From Scopulibacillus daqui (lineage in GTDB: Bacteria > Bacillota > Bacilli > Bacillales > Sporolactobacillaceae): a DNA stretch of 32,563 nucleotides. A model generated the notes under the pieces. It did no database searches and was not told where the DNA came from. It was given only the letters and a program-made list of their open reading frames with translations. Shown here one piece after another: positions 22,674 through 30,628 of this stretch. Location: the NCBI RefSeq assembly GCF_016908855.1, contig NZ_JAFBER010000029.1, positions 1 to 32,563 on the forward strand. Direction: 5' to 3'. The position numbers were made by a program, and so were the translations under genes. The first letter of the stretch is position 1. Every line of letters begins with the position of its first letter.

Positions 22674-23565
22674 AATTTATGATTGATTGAACATCCGCCT
22701 TCCATTTTTCACTCTGCCTTTTTACGATGTCTATAAAGACTTTTAGGGCAGGAGATAACCATTTGTCTTTATGAAAGGCCATGTAAGTAGATAACATTCT
22801 GTCACCCCCAATTTTTTCAGCTGTTAATTTTCCTTGTTCCAATTCATTCTTAATGGCAATGTAAGGCAGAACTGAAACACCCAGACCGCAGATAATGCAT
22901 TGTTTGATAGCTTCAATGCTCCAAAGTTCGATTTTTTGTTCACTCTTCATTTCATTTTCTAAAATCCACTGATCCAACATTTGCCGGTAGCAGCATCCTT
23001 TTTCAGAATATAATAGGACCTGATGATTGAAGTTGTTCATTATAGACAAATTTGGCGAAACGGCTGCCATCGGCTCAGTGTTTAATTTTTCATAAATAAG
23101 CGCTTCCTCAAATTCATCATTCGAACCCACAATAAAGGCTAAATCTGCATTTCCGTTTGCCAAATCGCTGTACAAAGCGGTCGGTTCCAAGTGTTTTAAT
23201 TGTATATCTGCCTTTGGACAGGTTTCCTTGAACGCTTTGATGACCGGAGGGAGCCGGTATATCAATAGAACCTCGGGGGCAGAAATAACAATCTCTCCTT
23301 GTATTTCTCCGTTTTCCGATGAGATCTCCTTTATATATTTATAAATGCTGAGCATTTTTAAGGCGTGCGGCAATAATTGGTTACCAGTTTCCGTCAAAAG
23401 GACCTTTTTCCCAATTCGGTTAAAGACCGGTTGTCCTAATTCATCTTCTAACGCTTTGATGTGAGAGGTTATTGTTGATTGGGCATACCCGAGATGTTCC
23501 GCTGCCTTTGTAAAACCTCCCAAATCAATAATTGTTTTAAATGTGATCAAATGGCGGATTTCCAT
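22672..23565 (-). CDS. LysR-family transcriptional regulator
   Basis: 297 aa starting MEIRHLITFKTIIDLGGFTK at ATG 23565, which has GGGAGG 7 bases upstream; the longer frame to 23598 lacks support. Residues 1-60 are the winged helix-turn-helix (AAEHLGYAQSTITSHIKALEDELG). Residues about 90-290 are the effector-binding domain, with CIICGLGVSVLPYIAI typical of its C-terminal part. It is divergent from an EamA transporter gene 120 bases away, the usual geometry for a regulator and its target. Confidence 0.9.
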   Translation of the reverse strand: MEIRHLITFKTIIDLGGFTKAAEHLGYAQSTITSHIKALEDELGQPVFNRIGKKVLLTETGNQLLPHALKMLSIYKYIKEISSENGEIQGEIVISAPEVLLIYRLPPVIKAFKETCPKADIQLKHLEPTALYSDLANGNADLAFIVGSNDEFEEALIYEKLNTEPMAAVSPNLSIMNNFNHQVLLYSEKGCCYRQMLDQWILENEMKSEQKIELWSIEAIKQCIICGLGVSVLPYIAIKNELEQGKLTAEKIGGDRMLSTYMAFHKDKWLSPALKVFIDIVKRQSEKWKADVQSIIN

Positions 23566-23616
23566 ATTATCAATCCTCCCATCGTTTTTTTCGATCATTA
23601 TAATCTAATATATCAA

Positions 23617-23643
23617 TTTTATTAATAATAGTCATTTTATTAA
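23617..23643. repeat. direct repeat in the LysR/EamA divergent promoter region
   Basis: TTTTATTAA occurs at 23617-23625 and again at 23635-23643, 18 bases apart, next to a minus-strand TATAAT (23602-23597). These could be LysR contact sites, though such AT-rich repeats also arise by chance. Confidence 0.3.
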
Positions 23644-23686
23644 AATTAAGATAAATCATTCGGCTTTTAAAGGGGGCAGACCTTTA

Positions 23687-24589
23687 ATGAACCGAAAAAT
23701 GGCCTTTAACAAAAATAAAATGCTTGGTCCATTGAATACTTTGGCATTCATTATGCCTGCAGCTTTTGTTTTTATGTGGAGCAGCGGGGCAATATTTGTA
23801 AAGTTCGGGCTCCATTATGCAGATCCTTTTATTTTTCTATTCCTCAGACTTTTCATTTCTTCATTTATTTTATGGGGAATTGTTTTCTATCTAAAAACCC
23901 CGCTCTCCTATCATGCCAAGGAGTGGGGATATACTCTGCTGACGGGAATGTTCATGCAGGCTGGATACCAGATTTTCTTTTTTATGGCACTTGCCTATTC
24001 CATTTCACCTGGAATATTAACCATTATTTTAGGTGCACAGCCAATTTTGACGGCTATCTTAACAAAAGAACGTAAACAACTTTTGCAATGGATAGGTTTA
24101 ATTTTAGGTATGACCGGCCTTATCCTCGTTGTCAGCGACTCCCTTTTTATTAAAGCGGTTAGCCTAATTGGCATTATATGTGCTGGATTATCGTTATTGG
24201 GCATTACGATTGGAACAATCATGCAAAAACGGATACGAATGAACCAACCCTTGAATATGGCTATACAATATACAGGCAGTGCCGTTGTACTTTTTTTCTT
24301 AGTTTTGCTTTTTAAGCCATCCCTTCATTGGACAATAATGTTTGTTATTTCATTGTCTTGGATGGTTTTGATTGTCTCGGTCGGGGCAACGGTTTTGTTG
24401 TATCTTATGATTCAAAAAGACAGCCTTACCAACGTGGCCAGTCTGTTTTATTGTGTCTCGCCGGTAACATCCCTTTTAGATTTTTTTATTTTTGGAAGCA
24501 CTTTAAAATGGCTGGCGGTTGCAGGGATGATTCTAATTATTATCGGATTAATTTTAGTTAATCGAAAAAGAACCGCTGCATCAAAATAA
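23687..24589 (+). CDS. EamA/DMT-family transporter
   Basis: 300 aa with ten hydrophobic segments arranged as two EamA repeats (about 17-145 and 160-290). Family features include FMWSSGAIFVKFGLHYADPF near the N-terminus, PILTAILTKERKQ at the end of the first repeat, and SPVTSLLDFFIFGSTL in the second. Such proteins export amino acids or other small metabolites. ATG at 23687 lies 9 bases after AAAGGGGG. It is divergent from the LysR gene, which probably regulates it. Substrate unknown. Confidence 0.9.
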   Translation: MNRKMAFNKNKMLGPLNTLAFIMPAAFVFMWSSGAIFVKFGLHYADPFIFLFLRLFISSFILWGIVFYLKTPLSYHAKEWGYTLLTGMFMQAGYQIFFFMALAYSISPGILTIILGAQPILTAILTKERKQLLQWIGLILGMTGLILVVSDSLFIKAVSLIGIICAGLSLLGITIGTIMQKRIRMNQPLNMAIQYTGSAVVLFFLVLLFKPSLHWTIMFVISLSWMVLIVSVGATVLLYLMIQKDSLTNVASLFYCVSPVTSLLDFFIFGSTLKWLAVAGMILIIIGLILVNRKRTAASK

Positions 24590-24729
24590 TCTCTCGAATA
24601 TCCCGTAAAAATCCTTTCAATCCGCCAAATTGATTAAATACTGTCTTTTTGGATAAAACCCCTATTCAGCTTTTGCTGCGTGCTATGGTAAAATATTAAA
24701 TTGTGTAAATAACTATAAGGAGATTGGTT

Positions 24730-25122
24730 ATGAAGGTTTCAAAAGATGTTCTACTCTTTGCAATCCTCATACTTAGCTTTGTTATGATTGCCCCAACATT
24801 AAAGGTAAATGCTTTAAAGCTGCCAATAGGAATAAAGTGGGTATTAGCTAAACAAAAAGCACATAAAACGGCTAAAAGGATCCCCAAGAGTTTAAAAGTT
24901 AAAGGGAATAGCCACAGAATTGACCTAAATAAATTTAAAGATAAAAATGGACAAACACCTAAAACCGAAAGCAACGGTACATTTAAATATGGAAAATGGA
25001 TCATTGTGAAGCTGATCACTCGTCATTTGGCTTATAACGGCCATAGAAAAAAGTGGCTGCTAAGATACAAATCAATTAAAAAAGCATATTTGGATAAACA
25101 TGGCGCCATAGTCGGACAATAA
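24730..25122 (+). CDS. small basic secreted protein, possible toxin C-terminal domain
   Basis: 130 aa from ATG at 24730, 7 bases after AAGGAG. A hydrophobic signal segment (DVLLFAILILSFVMIAP) ends near NA (residues about 28-29). The mature part is very lysine-rich and ends KKAYLDKHGAIVGQ. The order RIDLNKFKDKNG, then FKYGKWIIVK, then HRKKWLLR and LDKHGAIVG resembles nuclease-like C-terminal domains of polymorphic toxins that end in -KWKL-d-sG-R-a-LD--G-I-. I cannot confirm the family. There is no adjacent immunity-like gene; the gene stands alone with its own extended -10 promoter (TGGTAAAAT, about 24689) and terminator. Confidence 0.7.
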   Translation: MKVSKDVLLFAILILSFVMIAPTLKVNALKLPIGIKWVLAKQKAHKTAKRIPKSLKVKGNSHRIDLNKFKDKNGQTPKTESNGTFKYGKWIIVKLITRHLAYNGHRKKWLLRYKSIKKAYLDKHGAIVGQ

Positions 25123-25154
25123 GACCGATTTTCGTGTTATTTCCCGATATGATA

Positions 25155-25180
25155 AAAAGCCCATAATAGTATGGGCTTTT
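25155..25180 (+). terminator. terminator of the small secreted protein gene
   Basis: AAAAGCCCATA (25155-25165) and TATGGGCTTTT (25170-25180) form an 11-bp stem around a 4-base loop, with the T run as part of the second arm. Confidence 0.85.
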
Positions 25181-25332
25181 AACGCTCTTTCATTTACTGT
25201 ATTTTTTAAGGCTGCCACAGAAGATTCCATTTATTAGTCATTTCAAATGAGCTTCTTAGGAAAACTTCAATAGGGTAATTTTTATTGGAATGGGTTTAGC
25301 AGGTGTTTCTATTACCGATAAGAACAAAAACG

Positions 25333-25365
25333 AACTCGATTTTTTTAATTAAGAGGGAACGAGTT
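25333..25365 (-). terminator. terminator candidate after the glutathione peroxidase gene
   Basis: AACTCG (25333-25338) pairs with CGAGTT (25360-25365). On the minus strand the stem is followed by CGTTTTTG. It has a long loop and a short stem. The 25181-25332 gap holds a short open tail ending GVSITDKNKNELDFFN (stop about 25351), which has no start site and may be another relic. Confidence 0.4.
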
Positions 25366-25391
25366 TTATTGTTCCTATAAAAATTTTTATT

Positions 25392-25934
25392 TTATTTGAC
25401 CAATAGATTTTCAATGTACCCTGCTATCTCTTCCGGTTTCGTTGTTGGTGCAAACCGTTTTACGACATTTCCATTTTGATCAATTAAAAACTTTGTAAAG
25501 TTCCATCTGATTTTTGATCCTTCTAATAGGTCCGGCATCTTATCCCGTAAAACCTTGTAGAGTGATCCCTCTTTATCAAAATCTAAATCTTCCGGCGCCT
25601 GTTCACGCAGGTATTGATATAAAGGATGTGCATTTTCCCCATTGACGTCGATCTTTTGGAAAATAGGAAAAGTCACATTGTAATTTAAATAGCAAAAGCT
25701 GCTAATTTCCTCATTGCTTCCCGGCTCTTGTCCTCCAAATTGGTTACATGGAAAACCTAAGATCGTAAATCCATTTTCTTTATACGTTTCATATAATTTT
25801 TCGAGCCCTTCATATTGAGGCGTAAATCCACATTTACTGGCTGTATTCACAATCAGCATGACTTTTCCTTTATAGGTATCAAGGCTAATTTCTTCCCCAT
25901 CTGATAACTTTGCTTTAAATGAGTATACTGACAT
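25392..25934 (-). CDS. glutathione peroxidase-family thiol peroxidase
   Basis: 180 aa starting [16 protein letters not shown] at ATG 25934, 6 bases after GGGGAGA. The catalytic Cys35 is in NTASKCGFT. Gln69 (FGGQEP) and the WNF pair near the C-terminus ([11 protein letters not shown]) complete the active-site set, and the second cysteine of the FPCNQFG motif is Cys63. These cysteine-type enzymes reduce peroxides using thioredoxin. The protein is about 20 residues longer than B. subtilis BsaA because of an insertion around 115-140 ([20 protein letters not shown]). It follows directly on a decayed efflux gene and now occupies the downstream position of that TetR operon. Confidence 0.92.
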   Translation of the reverse strand: MSVYSFKAKLSDGEEISLDTYKGKVMLIVNTASKCGFTPQYEGLEKLYETYKENGFTILGFPCNQFGGQEPGSNEEISSFCYLNYNVTFPIFQKIDVNGENAHPLYQYLREQAPEDLDFDKEGSLYKVLRDKMPDLLEGSKIRWNFTKFLIDQNGNVVKRFAPTTKPEEIAGYIENLLVK

Positions 25935-25964
25935 ATTTTTCTCCCCTTCATAAATCAATTTTAT

Positions 25965-26145
25965 TTAACCGGTCGTCAACCATTGTGCTGTATTGGCACT
26001 CACTGATAGATCATTCATGATTAGCGGTAAAGCGATATTCATTAACGCTTGATTCAAAATCAAGGTAAACATCTTGTAAGGATCGCCGCAAAAAGTAAAG
26101 TTCTATAAAATTTTTAGAAGGCTGTGTTTGTTCATTTTCCATCAT
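25965..26145 (-). pseudogene. remnant of a DHA2/EmrB-QacA drug-efflux gene
   Basis: An ATG at 26145 with AAAGGGG upstream opens MMENEQTQPSKNF, about 30 bases after the TetR stop. Translating onward needs a frame change (AAILT in one frame, then MFTLILNQALMNIALPLIMN and DLSVSANTAQWLTTG in another) before TAA at 25967-25965. The last part is the unmistakable N-terminal region of DHA2 major-facilitator efflux pumps (ILNQTL-NVALP-IM-DL-VSANTAQWL-T). More than 85% of the gene is missing. The regulator upstream has therefore lost its cognate pump. Confidence 0.75.
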
Positions 26146-26174
26146 TCATCTTACCCCTTTGCTCCTGAATACTG

Positions 26175-27059
26175 CTATTTGGTCTGTAAAGTTTTAAAAA
26201 CCGCTTCAACTCGGTGAACAAGGGGTTTACATTCTTCGATTTCAGCTAAATATAACAACAAGGACTTAATCAAAAACCTTCTTGGTTCATTTTCATGAAT
26301 TTCTTTCTGCAGGGACTGAATCGCCAAAATGGCCTCTTGCCGTGCCCCTTCACGCATCGATACATTTTTGATCTTTTCCTGAAGTTCTTCCAAAAGTTGA
26401 TCGATTTGTTCTTCCGGGGACTCCGGTTCGAGATCTGCTTCAAATGCTTCGTACTCCCCCATCTCCCGAGAAGTCAGAACGGGTTCCAGATCCCTTGTGT
26501 GATGAATCATGGCATCAAATCGCTCAACAACAAAACGGGCAGCGCTTTGAAAATCGATATCCTTATTTTCATGAACAGCCAGGTAGGTATATTCCCTCAA
26601 TGCTCCTTGAAACATGAGAGCAAGATCCCAAATATACAGTTCCACTTTCTTCCCGTAGGCTTCAATAAGGCAATCTTTGTACCAATTCATCATTGTAGCC
26701 CTGATTCTTTTCATTAGCAATGGAATTCTGGGATTGTCGGGTGGTAAAGCCTTACGCAGCATGATCATAAAATCTTTGTTTTCACGAAAACCATCAAACT
26801 GCACAACAATCTTTTGGATCAGCCTTTCCTTGGGGGACAAAGATGAATCAAGATTGACATTCACAGCCTGTTGCAATATTTTTTTGTGATTATGCTCGAT
26901 GACTTGAATCAATAGTTCCTCTTTAGAATCAAAAAAGTTATATAACGATCCTTTTGACATCCTGCAGTCATTTGCAATTTCCTGAACCGATGTGGAAAAA
27001 TAACCCTTTTCCGAAAAAAGGCGAATCGCCGACTGCATAATTTTTTCTTTCTTATCCAT
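26175..27059 (-). CDS. TetR-family transcriptional regulator
   Basis: 294 aa, ATG at 27059 after GGAGG. Residues about 4-50 form the TetR helix-turn-helix (ARLFSEKG-like IRLFSEKGYFSTSVQEIAND, then MSKGSLYNFFDSKEELL). The remainder is the helical ligand-binding domain. It is longer than a usual TetR (about 200 aa), with a charged C-terminal extension beginning near 205 (EADLEPESPEEQIDQLLEE), resembling the YerO type that controls an efflux pump. Two imperfect palindromes upstream suit autoregulation. Its likely target, the DHA2 pump gene next downstream, survives only as a stub, so it may now control just itself or a distant gene. Confidence 0.88.
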   Translation of the reverse strand: MDKKEKIMQSAIRLFSEKGYFSTSVQEIANDCRMSKGSLYNFFDSKEELLIQVIEHNHKKILQQAVNVNLDSSLSPKERLIQKIVVQFDGFRENKDFMIMLRKALPPDNPRIPLLMKRIRATMMNWYKDCLIEAYGKKVELYIWDLALMFQGALREYTYLAVHENKDIDFQSAARFVVERFDAMIHHTRDLEPVLTSREMGEYEAFEADLEPESPEEQIDQLLEELQEKIKNVSMREGARQEAILAIQSLQKEIHENEPRRFLIKSLLLYLAEIEECKPLVHRVEAVFKTLQTK

Positions 27060-27138
27060 CACTCCACCTCCTTATACCTTTTTGGGATAGTCCTTAACCT
27101 TTGTATATCCTTCTAACAAAGGATTTACCCTAACTGTA

Positions 27139-27171
27139 TGACCGTTTAGTCATTAATGAACTATATAGTCA
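27139..27171 (-). promoter_or_regulatory. two TetR-type operators upstream of the TetR gene
   Basis: TGACCGTTTAGTCA (27139-27152) and TGAACTATATAGTCA (27157-27171) are both TGA(C)..AGTCA inverted half-sites, five bases apart. The minus-strand TTGACT (27173-27168) overlaps the second one as a possible -35. Confidence 0.55.
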
Positions 27172-27486
27172 ATAACTTATTTTTATTATAATTGACCGGG
27201 TAGGGCCCCGTCAACCAGTAGGTTTCTCATAAAATCAACTCAAAGGAGGCCTCAGAGTTTTAATTTCACTCGAGACCTTTTTAACTTCTCTTTTAAATTA
27301 AAGAGAACGGTCCTATGCTTATCTTTTTGTATGGCTCTATTATGTGTCTACAGACAAAACGCGTATTTTATAATTAACGAGATTCTAAAAGAAAAGCGCC
27401 CGAATACTGAATAACGCTGGAAATCATTTTATTCATCTCAAAGTTTTCCGTCTTTAAGAAGTATCTTTATTTCCGGTTAGTACCTG
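27172..27486. other. gap with no gene; one terminator-like stem
   Basis: No supported reading frame is visible. AAAGGAGGCCTC ... GAGACCTTTTT (about 27241-27285) can fold into an imperfect stem followed by T residues on the plus strand, although no plus-strand gene precedes it. This may be the debris of a lost gene. Confidence 0.4.
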
Positions 27487-27741
27487 TTAAAGGAAATATA
27501 AAGAGTTATACATGCTGCCAATCCAATCTGTGACCATACCAAACAAAGCACTAAGAACAGCAAATCCCCCTAAATAAATCGAAAAGATTCGGTTGTTCAT
27601 AAATTCTATTATAGCTATGGTAAAACCTGCTATACTCAAGATAATCCAAAAATATTCAAATAACATGCCGCCAACAGGCTCAGGAATAATACAATAAAAA
27701 TCCACCCAATAGCCCAACCAGTGTAAAATCCATAAAACCAT
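27487..27741 (-). CDS. hypothetical membrane protein, start unresolved
   Basis: 84 aa from the first ATG, with three hydrophobic segments (about 2-20, 28-45, 53-75) and a tryptophan-rich N-terminus (MVLWILHWLGYWVDFYCIIP). That ATG has no ribosome site. The same frame stays open for 47 further codons upstream to 27882 with coding-like sequence (FNYGYKESKKPYKVSIV), and a good AGGAGG (27884-27879) lies at its head, but no ATG, GTG or TTG is in frame there. Either the start codon was lost by mutation or a frameshift separates the ribosome site from the frame. Family not recognised. Confidence 0.5.
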   Translation of the reverse strand: MVLWILHWLGYWVDFYCIIPEPVGGMLFEYFWIILSIAGFTIAIIEFMNNRIFSIYLGGFAVLSALFGMVTDWIGSMYNSLYFL

Positions 27742-27979
27742 TGCGACAATTGATACTTTATAAGGTTTTTTGGACTCCTTATAGCCATAATTAAAGTAAA
27801 AACATGAATATGGCTGTTTAGCGTAAAAAAGCTCTTTACCTTTGTGTCCGGTGTTCGCTATGTTATTATTAAACTGAACCTCCTAAACTTCCCCAATTAG
27901 AAACAAGACATTTTCAAAGTTTTATAAAGATAAGAACCCGTTTCAATATCTCATTTAAAAAAAGTTAATTATTCTATAA

Positions 27980-28180
27980 TTATTCATTCCTTTTTTCAAG
28001 CTGATCTAATCGGTGTTTTATAGACTTTATCTCTTTCCTTAAATTCTCTAGTAAGTCTTCTTGATTTGCATTCATTGATTGCATAAAAAAGGAAAATAAA
28101 TTTTTGATGCCCCAATATATTACTAAAAGAGAAAGGATAAATACTAATCCTAATATAGAAAAGAATAACACACTACCCAT
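27980..28180 (-). CDS. small single-span membrane protein with coiled-coil tail
   Basis: 66 aa starting MGSVLFFSILGLVFILSLLV; ATG at 28180 is 7 bases after GGAGG. One or two overlapping hydrophobic segments cover 3-32, and residues 38-66 are a charged helix (DLLENLRKEIKSIKHRLDQL) likely to form a coiled coil in the cytoplasm. It lies downstream of another small membrane gene on the same strand. Family not recognised. Confidence 0.6.
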   Translation of the reverse strand: MGSVLFFSILGLVFILSLLVIYWGIKNLFSFFMQSMNANQEDLLENLRKEIKSIKHRLDQLEKRNE

Positions 28181-28201
28181 GGTCAAACCTCCAAATAATT
28201 A

Positions 28202-28252
28202 AGTTCACAGAGCTCCTTATCAGCGAATTTTACATATTGAACACTGTGAACT
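28202..28252. repeat. 9-bp inverted repeat between two small membrane genes
   Basis: AGTTCACAG (28202-28210) and CTGTGAACT (28244-28252) are perfect inverted copies 33 bases apart, just past the stop of the upstream gene and just before the ribosome site of the next one. No T run follows. It could attenuate or process the two-gene message. Confidence 0.4.
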
Positions 28253-28254
28253 CA

Positions 28255-28452
28255 TCAAAACCTCCTCGAAAACAATGAAAGGATTAGCAAAGACATAAAT
28301 CCTATATAAGAAGCCCCAGCAAGTGATTTACTTATAATTGAACCTTTTTCTAATATCAAATATAAATCCATAAATAAAAAAGCTGCAATGATCATTCGAG
28401 AAAGCAATAAAGCAAATTTTTTATTGTTTTCATTTAACTTTTTTGATCTCAT
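28255..28452 (-). CDS. small two-span membrane protein
   Basis: 65 aa starting MRSKKLNENNKKFALLLSRM at ATG 28452, preceded only by a weak GAAG; an alternative start at 28473 adds MIIEVAF. Two hydrophobic segments (about 20-35 and 43-61) and a basic C-terminus (LFSRRF). It is 74 bases upstream of the other small membrane gene and probably co-transcribed with it. Family not recognised. Confidence 0.5.
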   Translation of the reverse strand: MRSKKLNENNKKFALLLSRMIIAAFLFMDLYLILEKGSIISKSLAGASYIGFMSLLILSLFSRRF

Positions 28453-28706
28453 AAATGCAACTTCTATGATCAATGATTTACTTCAATTGTAACATTGCCC
28501 TTTTCGCTTTAAAAAGACTCTTATCACGCTCGGAGGGATTATTTCATCGTCATCGCACTTCTTCCTTTGTCAGAAAGAATGGTCCGTCAAATGACAACCG
28601 AAGACATTCATGAAGATGCAGAGATAGAAAAAACTTTTTAATCCTAAACAAACATAAAAAGCCTTTCCCAGGTGATCGGTTTTCGAATTTAGATGTGTGT
28701 AAAAAA

Positions 28707-29279
28707 TTAGACCCTTAGCGAACCACGGAACCCCCTGGCAGCATAGTAGGATTCTGCGCCATTGTGGTACACGAAAACGTGCCCGTAACGAAAATCGCAA
28801 AAAAGGGCACCGCCGACTTCTCTAATATCAGAGGGCGTTTTCACCCAGCTTGACGTTTTCATATCGAAATTTCCAAGTTTCTGCAGCTCTCGATATTGTT
28901 CTACCGTTAAAAGTTCAATGCCCATGGAAGCTGCCATATCAATTGCGTTATTTTCTGGTTTATGTTTTTTCCTTGACTCCTGTGCTTCACGGTCGTAACA
29001 AACACGTCTGCGGCCTTTAGGACTTTCCGCCGAACAATCATAAAAAATGTATTCGTCCTTCTTTTTATCATATCCAACAACATCCGGTTCACCGCCGGTT
29101 ATTTCCATTTGATTGAGCGACCACAGTTTTTCGTTATTAGCTTCCAGCTTCGCTTGGACTTTTGCCCATTCTAAACCTTTATGCCGGTTCATGTTTTTCT
29201 CAAAGCGGTCTTTCAATAATCCAAGTAATTCTCTACGTTGTTCCAGCGGCAACTCTTTTTTATTGCTTATATTGGTCAT
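28707..29279 (-). CDS. DUF4256 family protein
   Basis: 190 aa beginning MTNISNKKELPLEQRRELLG; ATG at 29279 has AAGGTGG upstream, while the longer frame to 29336 is unsupported. Family-like stretches are GLEWAKVQAKLEANNEKLWS, MEITGGEPDVVGYDKKKDEY, and the aromatic end FCDFRYGHVFVYHNGAESYYA. It is soluble, with no signal peptide. No function is established for DUF4256. A plausible -10 TATACT lies near 29317-29312, and a stronger extended -10 TGATATAAT lies further upstream near 29425-29417. It marks the border between ordinary chromosome and the AT-rich decayed tail to the right. Confidence 0.85.
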   Translation of the reverse strand: MTNISNKKELPLEQRRELLGLLKDRFEKNMNRHKGLEWAKVQAKLEANNEKLWSLNQMEITGGEPDVVGYDKKKDEYIFYDCSAESPKGRRRVCYDREAQESRKKHKPENNAIDMAASMGIELLTVEQYRELQKLGNFDMKTSSWVKTPSDIREVGGALFCDFRYGHVFVYHNGAESYYAARGFRGSLRV

Positions 29280-29344
29280 GTTATATTCCACCTTATTAAT
29301 TTTACTCATAATAGTTTTAGTATATATAAGAATCATTTAAAATA

Positions 29345-29812
29345 ATTATTTAAATTTAGTTAACAATAAAAAGAAGTAACGGGAGGTCGGCCGATCGCCT
29401 TAGGAAGTACCTTCTATTATATCATGAAAATTCAGCAAATAGTCTGACAGGCGCCATTTAAAAGTCGTTTTCTTTAACGTTTTCCAAACCATTAATAATA
29501 TTTAAGACTTCATTTTTTCCTTAATTAGGAGTTTTAGCATGGAAATAACCGTTTAATAAGAGATGGTATTTTCCGATGTATTGCAAGAACAAAAAATACC
29601 ATTAAATTCCCAAGAGTTAGTTTTAGTTGTTTTTCCTCCTTCAAAATCACCACATTTTCTAATCTGGGTAAAATCCATGTAAAAATACAAATACACGCAA
29701 GTCCTAGCCTTCTCTTGTTTCTCGACAATTCAAGTGTAAAGGATTAAGGTGCTTGCGTGTATTTTTTTGTTTTAATTTTTCTCATACCCCAACAAATATT
29801 ACAGAGCCCAAA
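29345..29812. other. gap with one long inverted repeat and no supported gene
   Basis: An open frame at 29534-29728 (minus) lacks a ribosome site at any usable start and overlaps the inverted repeat. The only distinct structure is the stem described at 29689-29764, plus an extended -10 on the minus strand near 29417-29425. Confidence 0.4.
29689..29764. repeat. 13-bp inverted repeat with T runs on both sides
   Basis: AAATACACGCAAG (29689-29701) and CTTGCGTGTATTT (29752-29764) are perfect inverted copies around 50 bases, with weaker inner complementarity (CCTT/AAGG). Both flanks are T-rich in the outgoing direction, so it may be a bidirectional terminator with an unusual loop, a miniature mobile element, or a small structured RNA. 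Confidence 0.45.
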
Positions 29813-29837
29813 TAAAAACTCCTATTATTGGGAGCTT
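29813..29837 (-). terminator. terminator of the 64-aa membrane-protein gene
   Basis: Minus-strand AAGCTCC pairs with GGAGTTT (one G-U) around an 8-base loop and is followed by TTATTT. It begins at the stop codon of the gene. Confidence 0.6.
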
Positions 29838-30031
29838 TAATTATCTCGTTTAGTAATTTTTTTCGAGTAATTCACCTTAATATTGATTAGTGATGCAATG
29901 CCTAAAATAATTGCAGCGCCAATGACTATTCCAAATCCAAGATGTTTGTTCTCAATGGTAAACGAAACAATAAAAGCAATAATAAATAATACGCTAAGAA
30001 TACTGTTGATAATATAATATTTTTTATTCAC
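29837..30031 (-). CDS. small two-span membrane protein
   Basis: 64 aa starting MNKKYYIINSILSVLFIIAF at GTG 30031, exactly 7 bases after GGAGG. Two hydrophobic segments (about 8-26 and 33-52) and a basic tail (NYSKKITKRDN). It begins just inside the end of the decayed secreted-protein frame, so the two were probably one operon. The secreted-protein-plus-small-membrane-protein arrangement recalls bacteriocin and immunity pairs. Family not recognised. Confidence 0.6.
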   Translation of the reverse strand: MNKKYYIINSILSVLFIIAFIVSFTIENKHLGFGIVIGAAIILGIASLINIKVNYSKKITKRDN

Positions 30032-30378
30032 GTTTACGCCTCCTGACATATGACTTGTCAGTTATTCTTGTAGTTGTTTTACCCTTGAAGTTTTTGTTTT
30101 TGCAATAAACAAATTTAATCCTCTTAGTCTTATTTTTCTTAGGGCTGCGCTTAATATAAACCTTATAAGACAAGTTAGAATGGAATGTTTCTCGGTAAGA
30201 ATAAGCTGCGTTTCCTGCAAACGGCGCGACTGCTGCCCCAGTAATCCCTAAGAAACTACTGACATTCATACGCAGGGTAACAAGCTGCCTTAGCTGATCT
30301 TTCTTTCCCAGTTATAAGACCTGTTGCACCTATAATAATACTGACAAAAAGGTAAAAATCCATTTTACATCTTTTCAA
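30024..30378 (-). pseudogene. small secreted protein broken by a frameshift
   Basis: The upstream frame encodes a signal-like MDFYLFVSIIIGATGLITG followed by KERSAKAACYPAYECQ and a stop near 30256. A second frame overlapping by 14 bases continues with NVSSFLGITGAAVAPFAGNA and SYRETFHSNLSYKVYIKRSP, ending in a run of lysine and arginine at 30024. Neither half has a good ribosome site for an independent start, while together they make a plausible secreted basic protein of about 115 aa. One indel near 30260 would restore it. Identity unknown. Confidence 0.5.
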
Positions 30379-30628
30379 AGTCAAATACACTTCTTTTCTA
30401 ATAAAATTGCTTTCATAAGTATATTCGACACCGACAGGCAAAATTTAAACAAAAAACCAAAAATGGCAGCAAACACCCATATAGGTAGTATTATCACTTA
30501 CACAACATCCCCATACATATAGCCTGAATCTCGTTTTATTTTTTCAGCAAGCTCTCTGCAATGTTGCAAGTAAGCAATAGTACATAATATGGCACTTTTA
30601 CTTACACAGTTTATATTACACTTCCGTT

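Noticed and set aside
28500-28634. plus-strand frame ending MTTEDIHEDAEIEKTF
   Set aside because: It looks coding but is only about 35 codons with no start codon after its GGAGGG. It may be another relic, but is too weak to list.
29534-29728. 64-aa minus-strand frame
   Set aside because: No ribosome site at a usable start, and its first codons overlap the inverted repeat at 29689-29764.
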